DNA from: Amphiprion ocellaris
Taxonomy: Eukaryota > Chordata > Actinopteri > Pomacentridae
DNA length: 64,000 bases
Direction: 5' to 3'
NCBI RefSeq assembly: GCF_022539595.1
Contig: NC_072780.1
Coordinates: 12,082,618-12,146,617, forward strand
Of the stretch, positions 1-10,519 are shown piece after piece. The notes under the pieces were generated by a model that was given only the letters and a program-made list of their open reading frames with translations, was not told where the DNA came from and searched no databases. The number at the start of each line of letters is the position of its first letter. The first letter of the stretch is position 1. The position numbers were made by a program, and so were the translations under genes.

Positions 1-51
1 CTGCTGCTCAACCATAATGCAGCGCGGGTCTACCCACCACAGTTCCACAAG
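1..51 (+). CDS. asb4: asb4 third-last coding exon (partial)
   Basis: Frame 1 reads 17 codons ending FHK, followed by donor GTACAG at 52. It encodes the end of the last ankyrin repeat. The 5' part of this exon lies outside the window. Confidence 0.88.
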
Positions 52-840
52 GTACAGAAGTGTCCAGTTGATGTGGATTTGTGCTGTTATTTGCATTTTT
101 GAATACTTTCAAAGCAAACTACATGCTGATAAGATGCAAGATGCTGTGCAGTGTCATGATATGTGATGTTTTGTGCAGGTGTTGCAGTCCTGCCACGACT
201 ACCCCAGAGTTGTAGAAATCTTGGTTAACTCTTATGAACGTTTAAAGCCTACAAAGAAGTGGAGAGCTGCTATAACTGATGACTGCTACGAGGTAATAGA
301 CTGAACACGCTTTCTTTTGTTTAAAAAAGAAGCCATGAGCCCGAGAAGCCCTGTTAGACCTTTGTTGCATTTGAAAACAAGAACTCCTAAATAAATAACT
401 ATTTTGATGAGTAGCCTAGAAACAATTCAAAAGAAAAAAATATCCCAACATGCATATAATAAATATAATTCATGTATATAAATTAAAGTGATTAAATGAC
501 TCAGTGCACTGTACTGTGGAACTCAGCTGATCCACATGTGTAAAACTGGTGAAATCCCCCTTTAAAGGGATCACTTTAGCTGTCCTGGTGTTTAATGCTA
601 AAAATGCCTTTCACTGTTTCTCATAATTCAAGTTTCTTTCTCTCTCCTCAGCGTCATAAAGACTTTTATGACTCCGTTTTTGCTGTTTGCACCAACACTC
701 CTCGCAGCCTGCTTCACCTGGCCAGATGTGCCGTCAGAGCCGGCATGGGTGGGTTCTGTCACCAAGGAGTACCACAGCTGCCTCTACCGTCTTCCATGAA
801 GAAATATATACTACTGGAACCTGAAGGGATACTGTACTAA
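1..840 (+). CDS. asb4: asb4, ankyrin repeat and SOCS box protein 4 (3' end only)
   Basis: These are the last three coding exons: 1-51, 179-292 and 652-840, stop TAA at 838-840. The gene is cut by the left edge. The encoded 117 residues begin LLLNHNAARVYPPQFHK, close to the end of the ankyrin region of vertebrate ASB4, and end KKYILLEPEGILY. The last exon carries the SOCS box: an Elongin-BC box around PRSLLHLARCAVR and a Cullin-5 box around LPLPSSMKKYILLEP. ASB proteins are substrate adaptors for Elongin B/C-Cullin 5 ubiquitin ligases; the ankyrin repeats bind substrate and the SOCS box recruits the ligase. All junctions are phase 0 with GT/AG borders. The Cys common in ASB BC boxes (LCR) is Ala here; human ASB4 has Ser. 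Identification rests on near colinearity with ASB4 over the whole segment and on the neighbours pdk4 and dync1i1. Confidence 0.93.
179..292 (+). CDS. asb4: asb4 penultimate coding exon
   Basis: Acceptor TTGTGCAG precedes 179 and donor GTAATA follows 292. The 38 codons (VLQSCHDYPRVVEILVNSYE onward) form the linker between the ankyrin domain and the SOCS box. Confidence 0.9.
652..840 (+). CDS. asb4: asb4 last coding exon, SOCS box
   Basis: Acceptor TCTCTCCTCAG ends at 651. Sixty-two codons and a TAA stop encode the SOCS box and the conserved C-terminal EPEGILY tail. The ATG at 595 is upstream of the acceptor and is not the start of this protein. Confidence 0.93.
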   Translation, partial: RHKDFYDSVFAVCTNTPRSLLHLARCAVRAGMGGFCHQGVPQLPLPSSMKKYILLEPEGILY

Positions 841-1975
841 TGAAGAGATTTCTGCTCATAAACTTCAGTTGCTGCATGGAAAAGTGCTCCAATATGCTGA
901 ATGTCACCTGATGATGTGAACAGAAACATGTCTGTCTGCGGTCCGTGGGAATGGAAAATGCCGCCAGCTGGAACATGCTCATCACTCACAGAGGCTTTTA
1001 TCGGCAACACAAGAAATCCCTCTTTAGTGTTTGGCAGTACACAAGACATTATGTGCATATAAGCTGTCTTTGCCGGAGTGGAACCCAAATAGCATGACTT
1101 ATCACAAACCAGATATTAGGGTGGTTTGAGAAAGAACACGAAAGAAGATCAACTTATTACAGGAATTAATCAATTGCCTGTTCAACCATAAATGTGCAGA
1201 CGTTTGACAGACAGGTGAGAATTTTTCTTTCTGTCCTCTTATTACTTCCACCTTCTCTAGCTGAATATGATTTTCTTCGTTGTAGTTACTGTCCACCTGC
1301 ACACTGTTGACCATCTTGTTTCTCCACTGCAGCGCCTCCTCATGCCGAAGAGGATTCCAATGTACCTGGCAACCACCTTAATGCTCGCTCTCATGTCATC
1401 AACTCATGCTCCTGTGATATTCCACCTCTTGTAAAACAAACACTTGACAAGCCACTCCACAACAAGTGTTTGTTTTTCCACTGGACTGCATGGAATCATG
1501 TGCATGGACCGATTTCTTTCTTTCTTTTTTGTATGTTATCCGCATTAAGCAGCACAAGCAAACACAAATAATGCTTGAAGCTTTCCTCTCAACTCCCTCA
1601 CAACAGAAGATACTCAGTAAAAACAGTGACGGTAACATAATAACCCTGTCGAGTTTAATCAGAATGTCCACCTTAAGTCAACAGCTGATGTGACCTGTGA
1701 ATTGCTTTCCAATACTTTGATGCACTGTAAATTCGCACATAGAGGAAGACCTACAGAACCACTTTGAAAGAGCTCATGTTAGCCTTTAATTCCACACAGA
1801 GTATGGCCCAGGTCATTCATTTCAGCGACAACAACATGCTGTAATGCTCTCTTTTATCCAGGTGCTAAGTTTGATTTGGAGTTAATGCCACTGTGCACTA
1901 GAGGAAAAGCCTCGCTACACAGAGGCTGACAAAAGAGACACAGAAGAGGAGAAAATAAACCGGCAACTTCTGGAA
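841..1975 (+). other. asb4: asb4 3' UTR, probable
   Basis: This is noncoding sequence after the asb4 stop. The first clear AATAAA poly(A) signal is at 1954-1959, giving a 3' UTR of about 1.1 kb. A second AATAAA lies at 2694-2699 beyond a MITE. Which signal is used cannot be told from sequence. Confidence 0.5.
1954..1959 (+). terminator. asb4: poly(A) signal AATAAA, candidate for asb4
   Basis: Canonical hexamer 1.1 kb after the asb4 stop codon, and the first one downstream on this strand. Confidence 0.4.
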
Positions 1976-2315
1976 ATATTGAGATTAAAGCCTCTCTCTG
2001 GTCATGGATCAACTCCCCCCAAAATGTCTTCTCTGTGTATCAGAGTAATCCCCTCCTGTCTTACAATGGCTTTGGTGTGACTCTGCACCATTGCTTCCTC
2101 AAAATGTGCAGATTTATCTCCATGCACTTGCCCTCCTCACGCTGCAGCCCGAGCATACCAGCTTCACCTACTGTCTGCTCAAACACTGTAAAGCTACTCT
2201 ATGCAACACAGTGTAGTATACTGAAGTGACACATGTTGGACTTGGAAGCTGATTCATATACCGTAGACATGTTTAAAGCTACTTCTTTGGTCTTTTTCTT
2301 CATCTGTTAATTCTA

Positions 2316-2631
2316 CACTAGCGTTCAAAAGTTTTGGGTCACCCACACAATTTCACGTTTTCCATGAAAACGCACTTTTATTCAAGTGCTAACATAATTG
2401 CACAAGGGTTTTCTAATCATCAATTAGCCTTTCAACATGATTAGCTAACACAATGTAGCATTAGAACACGAGAGTGATGCTTGCTGGAAACGGCCCTGTG
2501 TCCCTATATAGATATTCTATTAAAAATAAACCATTTTCAGCTAGAATAGTCATTTACCACATTAACAATGTCTGGATTGTATTTCTGAATCTTCACTGAA
2601 AAAAGTGACCCCAAACTTTTGAACGGTAGTG
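2316..2631. mobile_element. MITE with 28-bp inverted ends, TA target duplication
   Basis: The left end CACTAGCGTTCAAAAG and the right end CTTTTGAACGGTAGTG are inverted copies, and the match continues inward to a shared GGGTCAC. TA flanks both ends (2314-2315 and 2632-2633), as expected for Tc1/mariner-type insertion. No transposase is encoded. The sequence is a teleost dispersed repeat that I recognise, but I cannot name the family. It lies in the asb4 3' flank. Confidence 0.82.
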
Positions 2632-2633
2632 TA

Positions 2634-5600
2634 CATTATACACAGATGGCAAAAATGCTTTCAAAGTGCCACCAGAACGAGAGAATCCGAGACAATAAAA
2701 ATGGCTAATAGCATTTCAAATAATTGCATAATACATCCTGGTTCAAATATTTCTTGTTTCCACAATCACAATTCTAGTACTTGGGGGTTTATATTGCTCC
2801 AATAATGTGTCAGTGAAATACAAATGACCACACTGACCTTACTGTGTCATGTTTATAACTGGCTATGCAGGTAGATATCATCATTATGAACCTTACACCT
2901 GTCCACAGGTCATGCACGAAGATAGGTGTGTCCATGACATACTCATGTTTTGTACCTTAATAGAAGATGTGTGTTTTTGTACATATTGTAGCAGCAATTT
3001 AAAATCCCAGCATTAAACCAAACTATCTTCATCTCTGTGCACATGAAAGTATCCTTATACAGTACATCATAGCATTTATATCTTGGCCTCTAAGTGAACA
3101 TGTATTCATGTTGTTCTGTGAATGAACATACATTAGACATTATTTTGCTGTCACAGCATGTGCACACTTGTGTCTTAAAGAATGTTTTTTGCAAACTTTG
3201 AATTTTCACTACACTATTATTGTAGCCAAAAGATTTCATGATACAGATTTCCTCGTAATATCTAGGCAAAATTTGATGGTTTAATGATATCAAATTCCTC
3301 TTCATTTATTGTGTTTTGTCTCGTTTTTGGCAAATAAATGACACTCAAAACACAACAGTAAGTAGGTGGAGAGAATCTGTAACTGCTTTCTATTTTGTTG
3401 CTATAATGGACTGTCAACCTATGTATTTTATTAAGACAGTGGCAATTTTTTTGTTTGGATATTGTCCCTACCAGTATATTGTGACACCCCTTATCTAAAT
3501 GAACGCCTATATAAATAGAGGTCCAAGCAAAGTCAGCTGCAGGTCTATAGGTCAGCATAAGTACCAGGCACATTCTGCAGAGGGTACATTGTCTGGATGA
3601 CTAAAGGGTCGGACTTGACTCCAGTGGCTCTTAAAATAAACCAGTGAGGGTCACATACACACATAGTAAAAGATTTCATGATTACTTTAAACTGACTGAC
3701 ACACTGGTCTCGTATTTACTTTTTATTCTCTTGCATAAGCTTGTATTTGTACTGCCACCATGTCTCAATAAACTGAAAAACAGGAGTGAGTTGAGACAAA
3801 CAGAGAAAGGCAGCAGTACCAGAATAGAGCGTGACATTAGTGGGCCCACTAATGAAGCAGCACAACAGGGTGGGACAGCCTGTTCTCAGCCCTGATTGGC
3901 AGCTGTCCACGAAAAGCCACGGGACCGTGTCTGCTACGGTGACTGAGAAAGTTTCCCAGAAACAAGCTGCAGAGAGAGAAGGGAGAGAGGAGGAGGGAGA
4001 CAGCAACCTCCGATGACAAGATTACAGAAAAACAGCAGCACACGCAGCTTAAAAACAGTTTAAATTCTTTCTAACCGCTGACCCTGTTTTTCATGTTGCA
4101 TACATGAAATTCTGGCAAAACATCTGTTGATACATTAACATGATGTAAGACCTTGAACTGCAGAGTTAATGAACACACAATGAGCTGCAAAAAGCAGAGG
4201 AAATGACATACCAAGAGATGACATGAGGTTTTATTTTTTACTGGTCCTTCTAGTGGTGAACCACAAACTTCGTACAGTAACACTTGGCCTTTGAGTGATG
4301 TTTATAGTCTAACAAGTGAACAACATGTGTGTAGTAGTTTAAGGACAATTCACAAAATCAAACCTTATGGGAAACATTTCATTTTACACAAATGAAGATA
4401 AAGTTTTCAATTCGAAAAAGCTTAAAACTAGGCAAAGGATGAACTGAGTACAGAGTATAAAAATCTGACTGGTATGTAAATGGGGACATGGAATATGTGA
4501 AACAGGTTACTACGTACGACATAAGGCCACATCTGTTTGATTAATACAGTTTGCATAAAGAATTATCCCAGCTATGTGTCTGGTGCACATAGCAGGATGA
4601 TGGCTTACAGTGTTTTGTATAACAGTGAGCTTATGTTTCCGCAATGCATCACTGAACATTTCACAAAGACCTTCAGATCCTCTCAAATAAGTCACTTAAC
4701 AACACAACACATGCATCATTAGTGCAGTGGTGGTGATATCATTGAATGACCAGCAATGTGCTGAGATCCACTGTGTAGCTTTAGGTAGTTATTCCACCAC
4801 ATCTTTCTTGTAAAAAGTTTAAAAATGTTACATTTTAGTTCCTACTGTGATTACCTTCACAGTTTGAACACGTTAAAAGTCTTGCGAAGGTTATATTGAA
4901 ATATGCTACAATTGAAATTCAGTGACTCACAGTTCAGTCATACATACTGACTTCAAATATTCCACTCAACATTCAACATAATTCAACTTTAAAAGTCATT
5001 TCAGCTTACATGGGTTCATTGCTAAGGCAGAAGGTAGGTAGGTAGTGACATTCACAGTCCTTTATCTAAAGGATCGCATTCTGTTTACATCTCGTTTTCA
5101 GTAAGTTCAGTGTCGTGGCTGTTGTATGAGAGCTGATCATGAAATGCACAAGTTGTGTGCATGAAACGAAGCTGCAAACTGCAGCTGAAAGTTATCAACA
5201 GACTTTGCTCCCTTTGTGTTAACGCTGGCGTCACTGATCTCTCATTCTGTTGAGCGCTTCAGCCGGCTTCAGCTGGGCTTTTTAAATCATTGATACAAAG
5301 GAATTTTACTACCTGAAGACTTCAGATTGTGAAATGATACACCTTGAAAAAAAAAACAGTTAGCATGCTTGTTTCTGAGTGTAATGACTGAGGCAATTAA
5401 TACCTGACTTGTTCCATTTTCCATTAGCAGCATGTAGTCATCATAAAGTGAAATGGTGAGCTTTTGTTGGGTTAAACCGCCTGGAGGCAGTTCTGAAATC
5501 AGCTTCAGGAGGTAATAGTTCAGGTTAGTTATTGCTGTTCATTTGTCTTACTTCATATCAGCGATGAGCGATTTTCTCCTTATATTTTCTCTCTTGCGCG

Positions 5601-5782
5601 AGAGACGAATCCAAGCACAATGAGCGTAAATAAGTCCAGCACCATCCTCATAGCATCCGCTGCATTCTAGCACTTACAGTACAAGTTTATACATTTCTTC
5701 CACCATGTATCCATCTCCTCTTAATTATTCTTCAGTTCAAACTACTTCAGAGTGTTCACGACGTTCTTCCCTCAGTCCACCA
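2634..5782. other. asb4-pdk4 convergent intergenic region and pdk4 3' UTR
   Basis: No coding exon was found here. The right-hand part, up to about 1.5 kb adjoining 5783, is likely the pdk4 3' UTR on the minus strand. The rest is AT-rich and without recognisable genes. Short ORFs of 60-100 codons are scattered on both strands and look like chance. Confidence 0.5.
4230..4235 (-). terminator. pdk4: poly(A) signal candidate for pdk4
   Basis: TTTATT on the plus strand reads AATAAA on the minus strand, about 1.55 kb past the pdk4 stop. I found no closer AATAAA or ATTAAA on that strand. Human PDK4 also has a long 3' UTR. Confidence 0.4.
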
Positions 5783-5926
5783 TCACCGATTGCGCTCATA
5801 CTTGCCGAGGTTCTTTGGCTCCTTGCTGGGTACACACCAGTCGTCGGCCTCGGTGCTGGCCTGGTAATGCCGTAAGGCCGACTTGTTGAAAACAGGCAGT
5901 CTCTCCACTGACTCCGAGGACAGGGC
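5783..5926 (-). CDS. pdk4: pdk4 last coding exon
   Basis: Forty-seven codons and TGA. It begins ALSSESVERLPVFNKSALRH and contains EADDWC, the DW motif of the C-terminal tail that crosses over in the PDK dimer. It ends KYERNR. Confidence 0.93.
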   Translation of the reverse strand, partial: ALSSESVERLPVFNKSALRHYQASTEADDWCVPSKEPKNLGKYERNR

Positions 5927-8900
5927 CTGGTAATACAGGACAGAAGGGAGCTAGTTACCCTGGGCCCTGATCACAGTCACATCCAAGTTGTTTCTCATCT
6001 CCATCCGTGCTTCATTAGAACTCTGTACACTGTTTAAACAAGGACTGCAAACATCCCTGCTTTCTAACAGGCAGCATGCGGTTCATTATAACTTACATCA
6101 GGACACACGAGTTGCACATTGTCTAAATTATACAATTACTTGACAGCTGCCACCACTAAGTCCAGTACGTGTAGCTGACGGTACATTTGTATGTGAACTT
6201 TGCATCAGCTTGGCCTTCACAGCTATTTTTGACATCCACAGAACTGTTCTCACCTTCAAGTAAATGACAGCTGAGGTGCCATAGCCCTCCATAGAATAGA
6301 GCTGCAGGTCTCCCTGGAAATACCTGGCATACAGGCGGGAGATGGGAAGGCCATATCCAAAACCAGCCTGAGTGAAGGAGGAAAAATAAAATAAGAGGGT
6401 TATAGTATTTTTACTAATTAGCCTTTCTAGGCCAGTTGCTAAACATTTGCAGCAATAAAAACAGAAAGTTTTGCTTCTACAGGTCTTCAGTTCCTCTCAT
6501 GGTTACAGTTTAAACCAAACAAATGTTGCTGACTTTGTCCCTGTTTGTAATAAGCTAACTTGCAACCTTGCTCAGTTGTGTGGGCCTCTGTTTAGAACAG
6601 GGCGCACTGCGTTTTGGTTTACCTTTAATCCTAGTCTGACGCCAACAGGATTTCAATGAACCCTCAGCTTTGAAATGCAATGTCAAGCTTGAAATTTATC
6701 ATGTCCTGACAAACCACTCAACATTTAAGATTTAAGACAAACTAAATGACAGAGAGTGAGTGTGACAGATTCTGTCTCACCAAAGGTGCGTTGCGAGAGT
6801 TGTCTACGTGGACAGGGCTGGGAGCTGTGGAGTACATGTAGCTGAAGAGACGGTCAATCTTCCTCAGAGGGACTCCACCTCCTCTGTCAGACATCTAAAA
6901 GTAAGAGAGAGGTATGCTACATTTACAAGAGTCTTCTTATTGTTCTGCCAGCAGGCTCATGCTCAGCAAGCCTGGGCCATTTGAACCGAATCTAAACAAT
7001 GTGATGCTTTGTGTAAAGTCTCAAGTCATCAGGGTTAGTTTTATTTACAGTACACACTGAGGTACAACAGACTCAGAACACAGTAGCGTGTGCACAGCGC
7101 TGCCTTTAGAACAAAAGCCGTGGCCTCTCTGTGTCCTTTTTTACCTTGATAGTGAGGTCCTCAGTGCCGAGAGCAATGCGAACTTTGATGGACGGCAGCG
7201 TTGGACTCGTCTCATGGGTCTCTACTGTAGCTCTCATCGCATTCTGGAAGAAAACACGGATTACAGAAGGAGTGAGCAAACTCACTCCGATAAAACAGTA
7301 TTTGTGAGCTTTTTTTTACTTTGTTGTTTAACTTACCTTGAACAGCTCAAACAGCATATGGTAAAGATGAGATGGCACGTACACAATGTGGAGGGGCTGG
7401 CCAGGGTTTTTGGCTGTGAAACATTCCATAACATAAAATAATGTTTCTGTTAGAATGCTGAGACTCTGACACATTTATAACTGCAGGAGGCGTGTAGAAA
7501 AGTAAACCAAGTGAGTGTGCAGCTGGAAGTTGTGAATGGAGGCCTCTTAGGTAAGTACAGAACAGTGACAAAGTAAAAACCTGAACCTTCGACCCCTGCA
7601 GGGAGGGGATTTGGTAACTCTGTTATGCTGTGGGGAGCATTTTGTTGTCGTGGCTACAGCACAGCAAATCAATACAGACCGTCCTCTTCTAGGATGACTG
7701 TCCTCATACAAAGGACACAAGCGGTCACACATCATATGTTATGGCCTACAGTCACCAATCTGAACACCTATTCTAAAATTGTGGACTAACGTCATAGACA
7801 GCACTCTCCACTGCCATCATTGACACCAAATGAGGGAACATCTTACAGAAGAACGGTGTTCATCCCTCCATGCAGAGTTCCAGAGACTTGGAGAATCAAT
7901 GCCAAGGACAGGAAAAGCTGTGCTGTCAGCACATAGTGTCCTAAAACCTCACTGAGACTATTTCCAGTGGATATTCTTTTAATTTGTCTGTGGGTGTTCT
8001 GTCTGAGTCCATATTAGCACAAGACAAGAGAGATTTTTCATCTGAAAAACGATTGAAGTCACTTTGACCAGATCAAACAAAGAAAAAGGCAGAACAAGTG
8101 CCATTAATAATTTTGATTTACATTATCTAGAATAGCTGTGCCAAGTCTTGACATTTAAAGCCCTGGTACATGTTCCAACTAATATACTGCAACACAAATT
8201 AAGAAAATATATTCTATAATCATATAATATACAGTTACAATCACTAGCACAGTTAAGTATTCCAATATTGAATATATTACCACTTTTTTGCACTAAAACT
8301 CATAGTTTTTAATTCTTTTCAAGTGTTACATGTACAACTAAAATTACTGCCTCATGGTTAATATGCTACTGAAAATCAGTCAAGTTGCAGTTTACATTTG
8401 TGTTGGTCCAGACTTGACCTTTGACCTTTAACCTTTTGGGGATAAAATTACATACTTTATTGTTTATCATATCTTTTTTTAATTTTATTTTTATTGGGGA
8501 GATCATACATAGTCCAACATTCATGTCAAGTTCAAGTCATTCAAACGTTACACATATCCATATACATATATATGTCATGCATAATATCAATCGATAGTCT
8601 AAGACACGTTTCAATGATATTAACCTTTCAGCTCCCGCTCTCCCTTCCATTTTCAATTACATTTTAACAAATATATACATTCTTGAACCAAAAAACAAAT
8701 GAACAAAGAAGCTGTCATTCTCACTCATCTATTCATGAAGATACACTCAAGACACAATCTTTTGTTGATCCTGTAAAATCAATATTTTATAGAAGGGTAG
8801 TTAAAGTAAGTCTGGTCTCCATGGACCCATATACCCCACCCATTTTGTCTACCATCTCAGAAATTTCTCTGATTGCATCTTCATAGAAAATGTCAGTCTT

Positions 8901-10459
8901 TCCATAATGTCAATGTCATGTATAATTTTATACCAATCATCTAATGTTGGAGCATCTGGTTGGAACCATTTCTTAGTCAAGGCCTCCTAGCTATTTTTAT
9001 GTCAGTTTCTACTAATGGAAGAATCTGTGCAATACCAATGTTGCTCTACAGGTAGAGTAACCCTGTGCGTTATCTTTGTTTTCAGAGGAATCTGTACAAT
9101 GTCTGATTTTCTACATATGGATGAATCTGTACAATACTAGTAGTACTTGTTATGTATATTTCTTGTTTAGTTTTCATTTTTCTTCTGATGTCTCTTATTT
9201 TTGCACCGTCTCCTCTGCTGCTGCAACGCTGCCAATTTCTCTGCCGTGGGATCAAAAAAGGCCTATCTTATCTTATATTATAGTTTTGAGATAAACATAC
9301 TTGTGAGGTCAAAGCAACCTCTGTGATCTTTCATCACCTAATTCTAATGAGTTCATTCATGAGCCAAAGCGGATGTTTGGGCCAAATTTTAAGAAATTCC
9401 TTCAGGAAATTGAAGAGATATTGCAACTGAACACCTCCAGCCTTGCCAATTGTGTCTGTGGATGTATAACAAAAAAAAGCTACTGTACTTCTGTTTAGGT
9501 TGAAGTTAAAGCTGAGGTAGGCAGTATTTATTGGTGCCATTGGGCAAAATGTTCTATACTAATTCTTTGGCATATTGTCATTCAAGTGATCTAAGAGAAA
9601 ACTAGACTTCTGCACCTCCCCTTGGCTCTGTTTTCAGGCTTTAGAAAATCCAGCCCATGGAGACGTCAGCTTTTCATGCAGATCAGCTGTTTATCAGATC
9701 AGATAACAACAGATATAAAAGACAGACAGACAATCGCAACTTCAGAGAGCGGCTCAAATCTATTTAGAAACCACAAGTTCATGCTGAATTTTGGCTTTAC
9801 TATACACGCTCGTGCTTGTCTGTTGGGAGGGACTCAGGTCATAGAGCTGAACGTTGCAGAAAGAGGGCTGCATTTGAAAATTATGGTGATTTTCACATGC
9901 CTTTTCTGGATTTCTGCCTAGTGTAGCTTTAAGGAATGTGTAATGCTGACGCTGGGCTTTTGGCAGGAAATAAACACTCAGGGCCTCGGTTAAACCAACA
10001 AAGATTAGGTTCTGCTGTATTCAGGAGAAAGCCAGCAAAAATGATCCCTTCACACAGATGTGTACAGCAGAAAATATCCACATGGAACAATGCTGAATTC
10101 TATAAAACTATGTTTTTGAAGACTTACAGTTGACTTCTGTGATCTCCATATCAGGAGAGGTCAGGTAATACTGCTCACACAGCATTTTGGAAGTCTCATA
10201 GGCATCTACAAAATCAAACAAAGCAATATGTGGTGATTTTTTAGCATCAGAAATTCTAACCACGAAGAATAATAGCTCAGGCTGAATGTCTCCTAGTGAA
10301 GCAGTTTACATACTATTCAAAGGTGGATCCACTACAGCATAAACATGATAACAGCACTTCCCTACACAAGGTATATTGACTCAAAAATATTAGATAATAA
10401 AAGGTCAAAGTGGTTTGAATCTGTATCAACAGAAAGTCATGGAATACAGATAACACATC

Positions 10460-10519
<60 letters not shown>

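Larger units (their letters stand above)
7414..10127 (-). other. pdk4: pdk4 intron 6, repeat-rich
   Basis: A 2.7-kb intron. It holds an antisense L1-clade LINE remnant, a separate LINE 3' end on the plus strand and a TTAA-flanked MITE, together roughly half of its length. The stretch 7414-8460 shows nothing recognisable. Confidence 0.7.

Noticed and set aside
734..1088. Minus-strand ORFs overlapping the asb4 last exon
   Set aside because: Shadow frames of the asb4 coding and UTR sequence.
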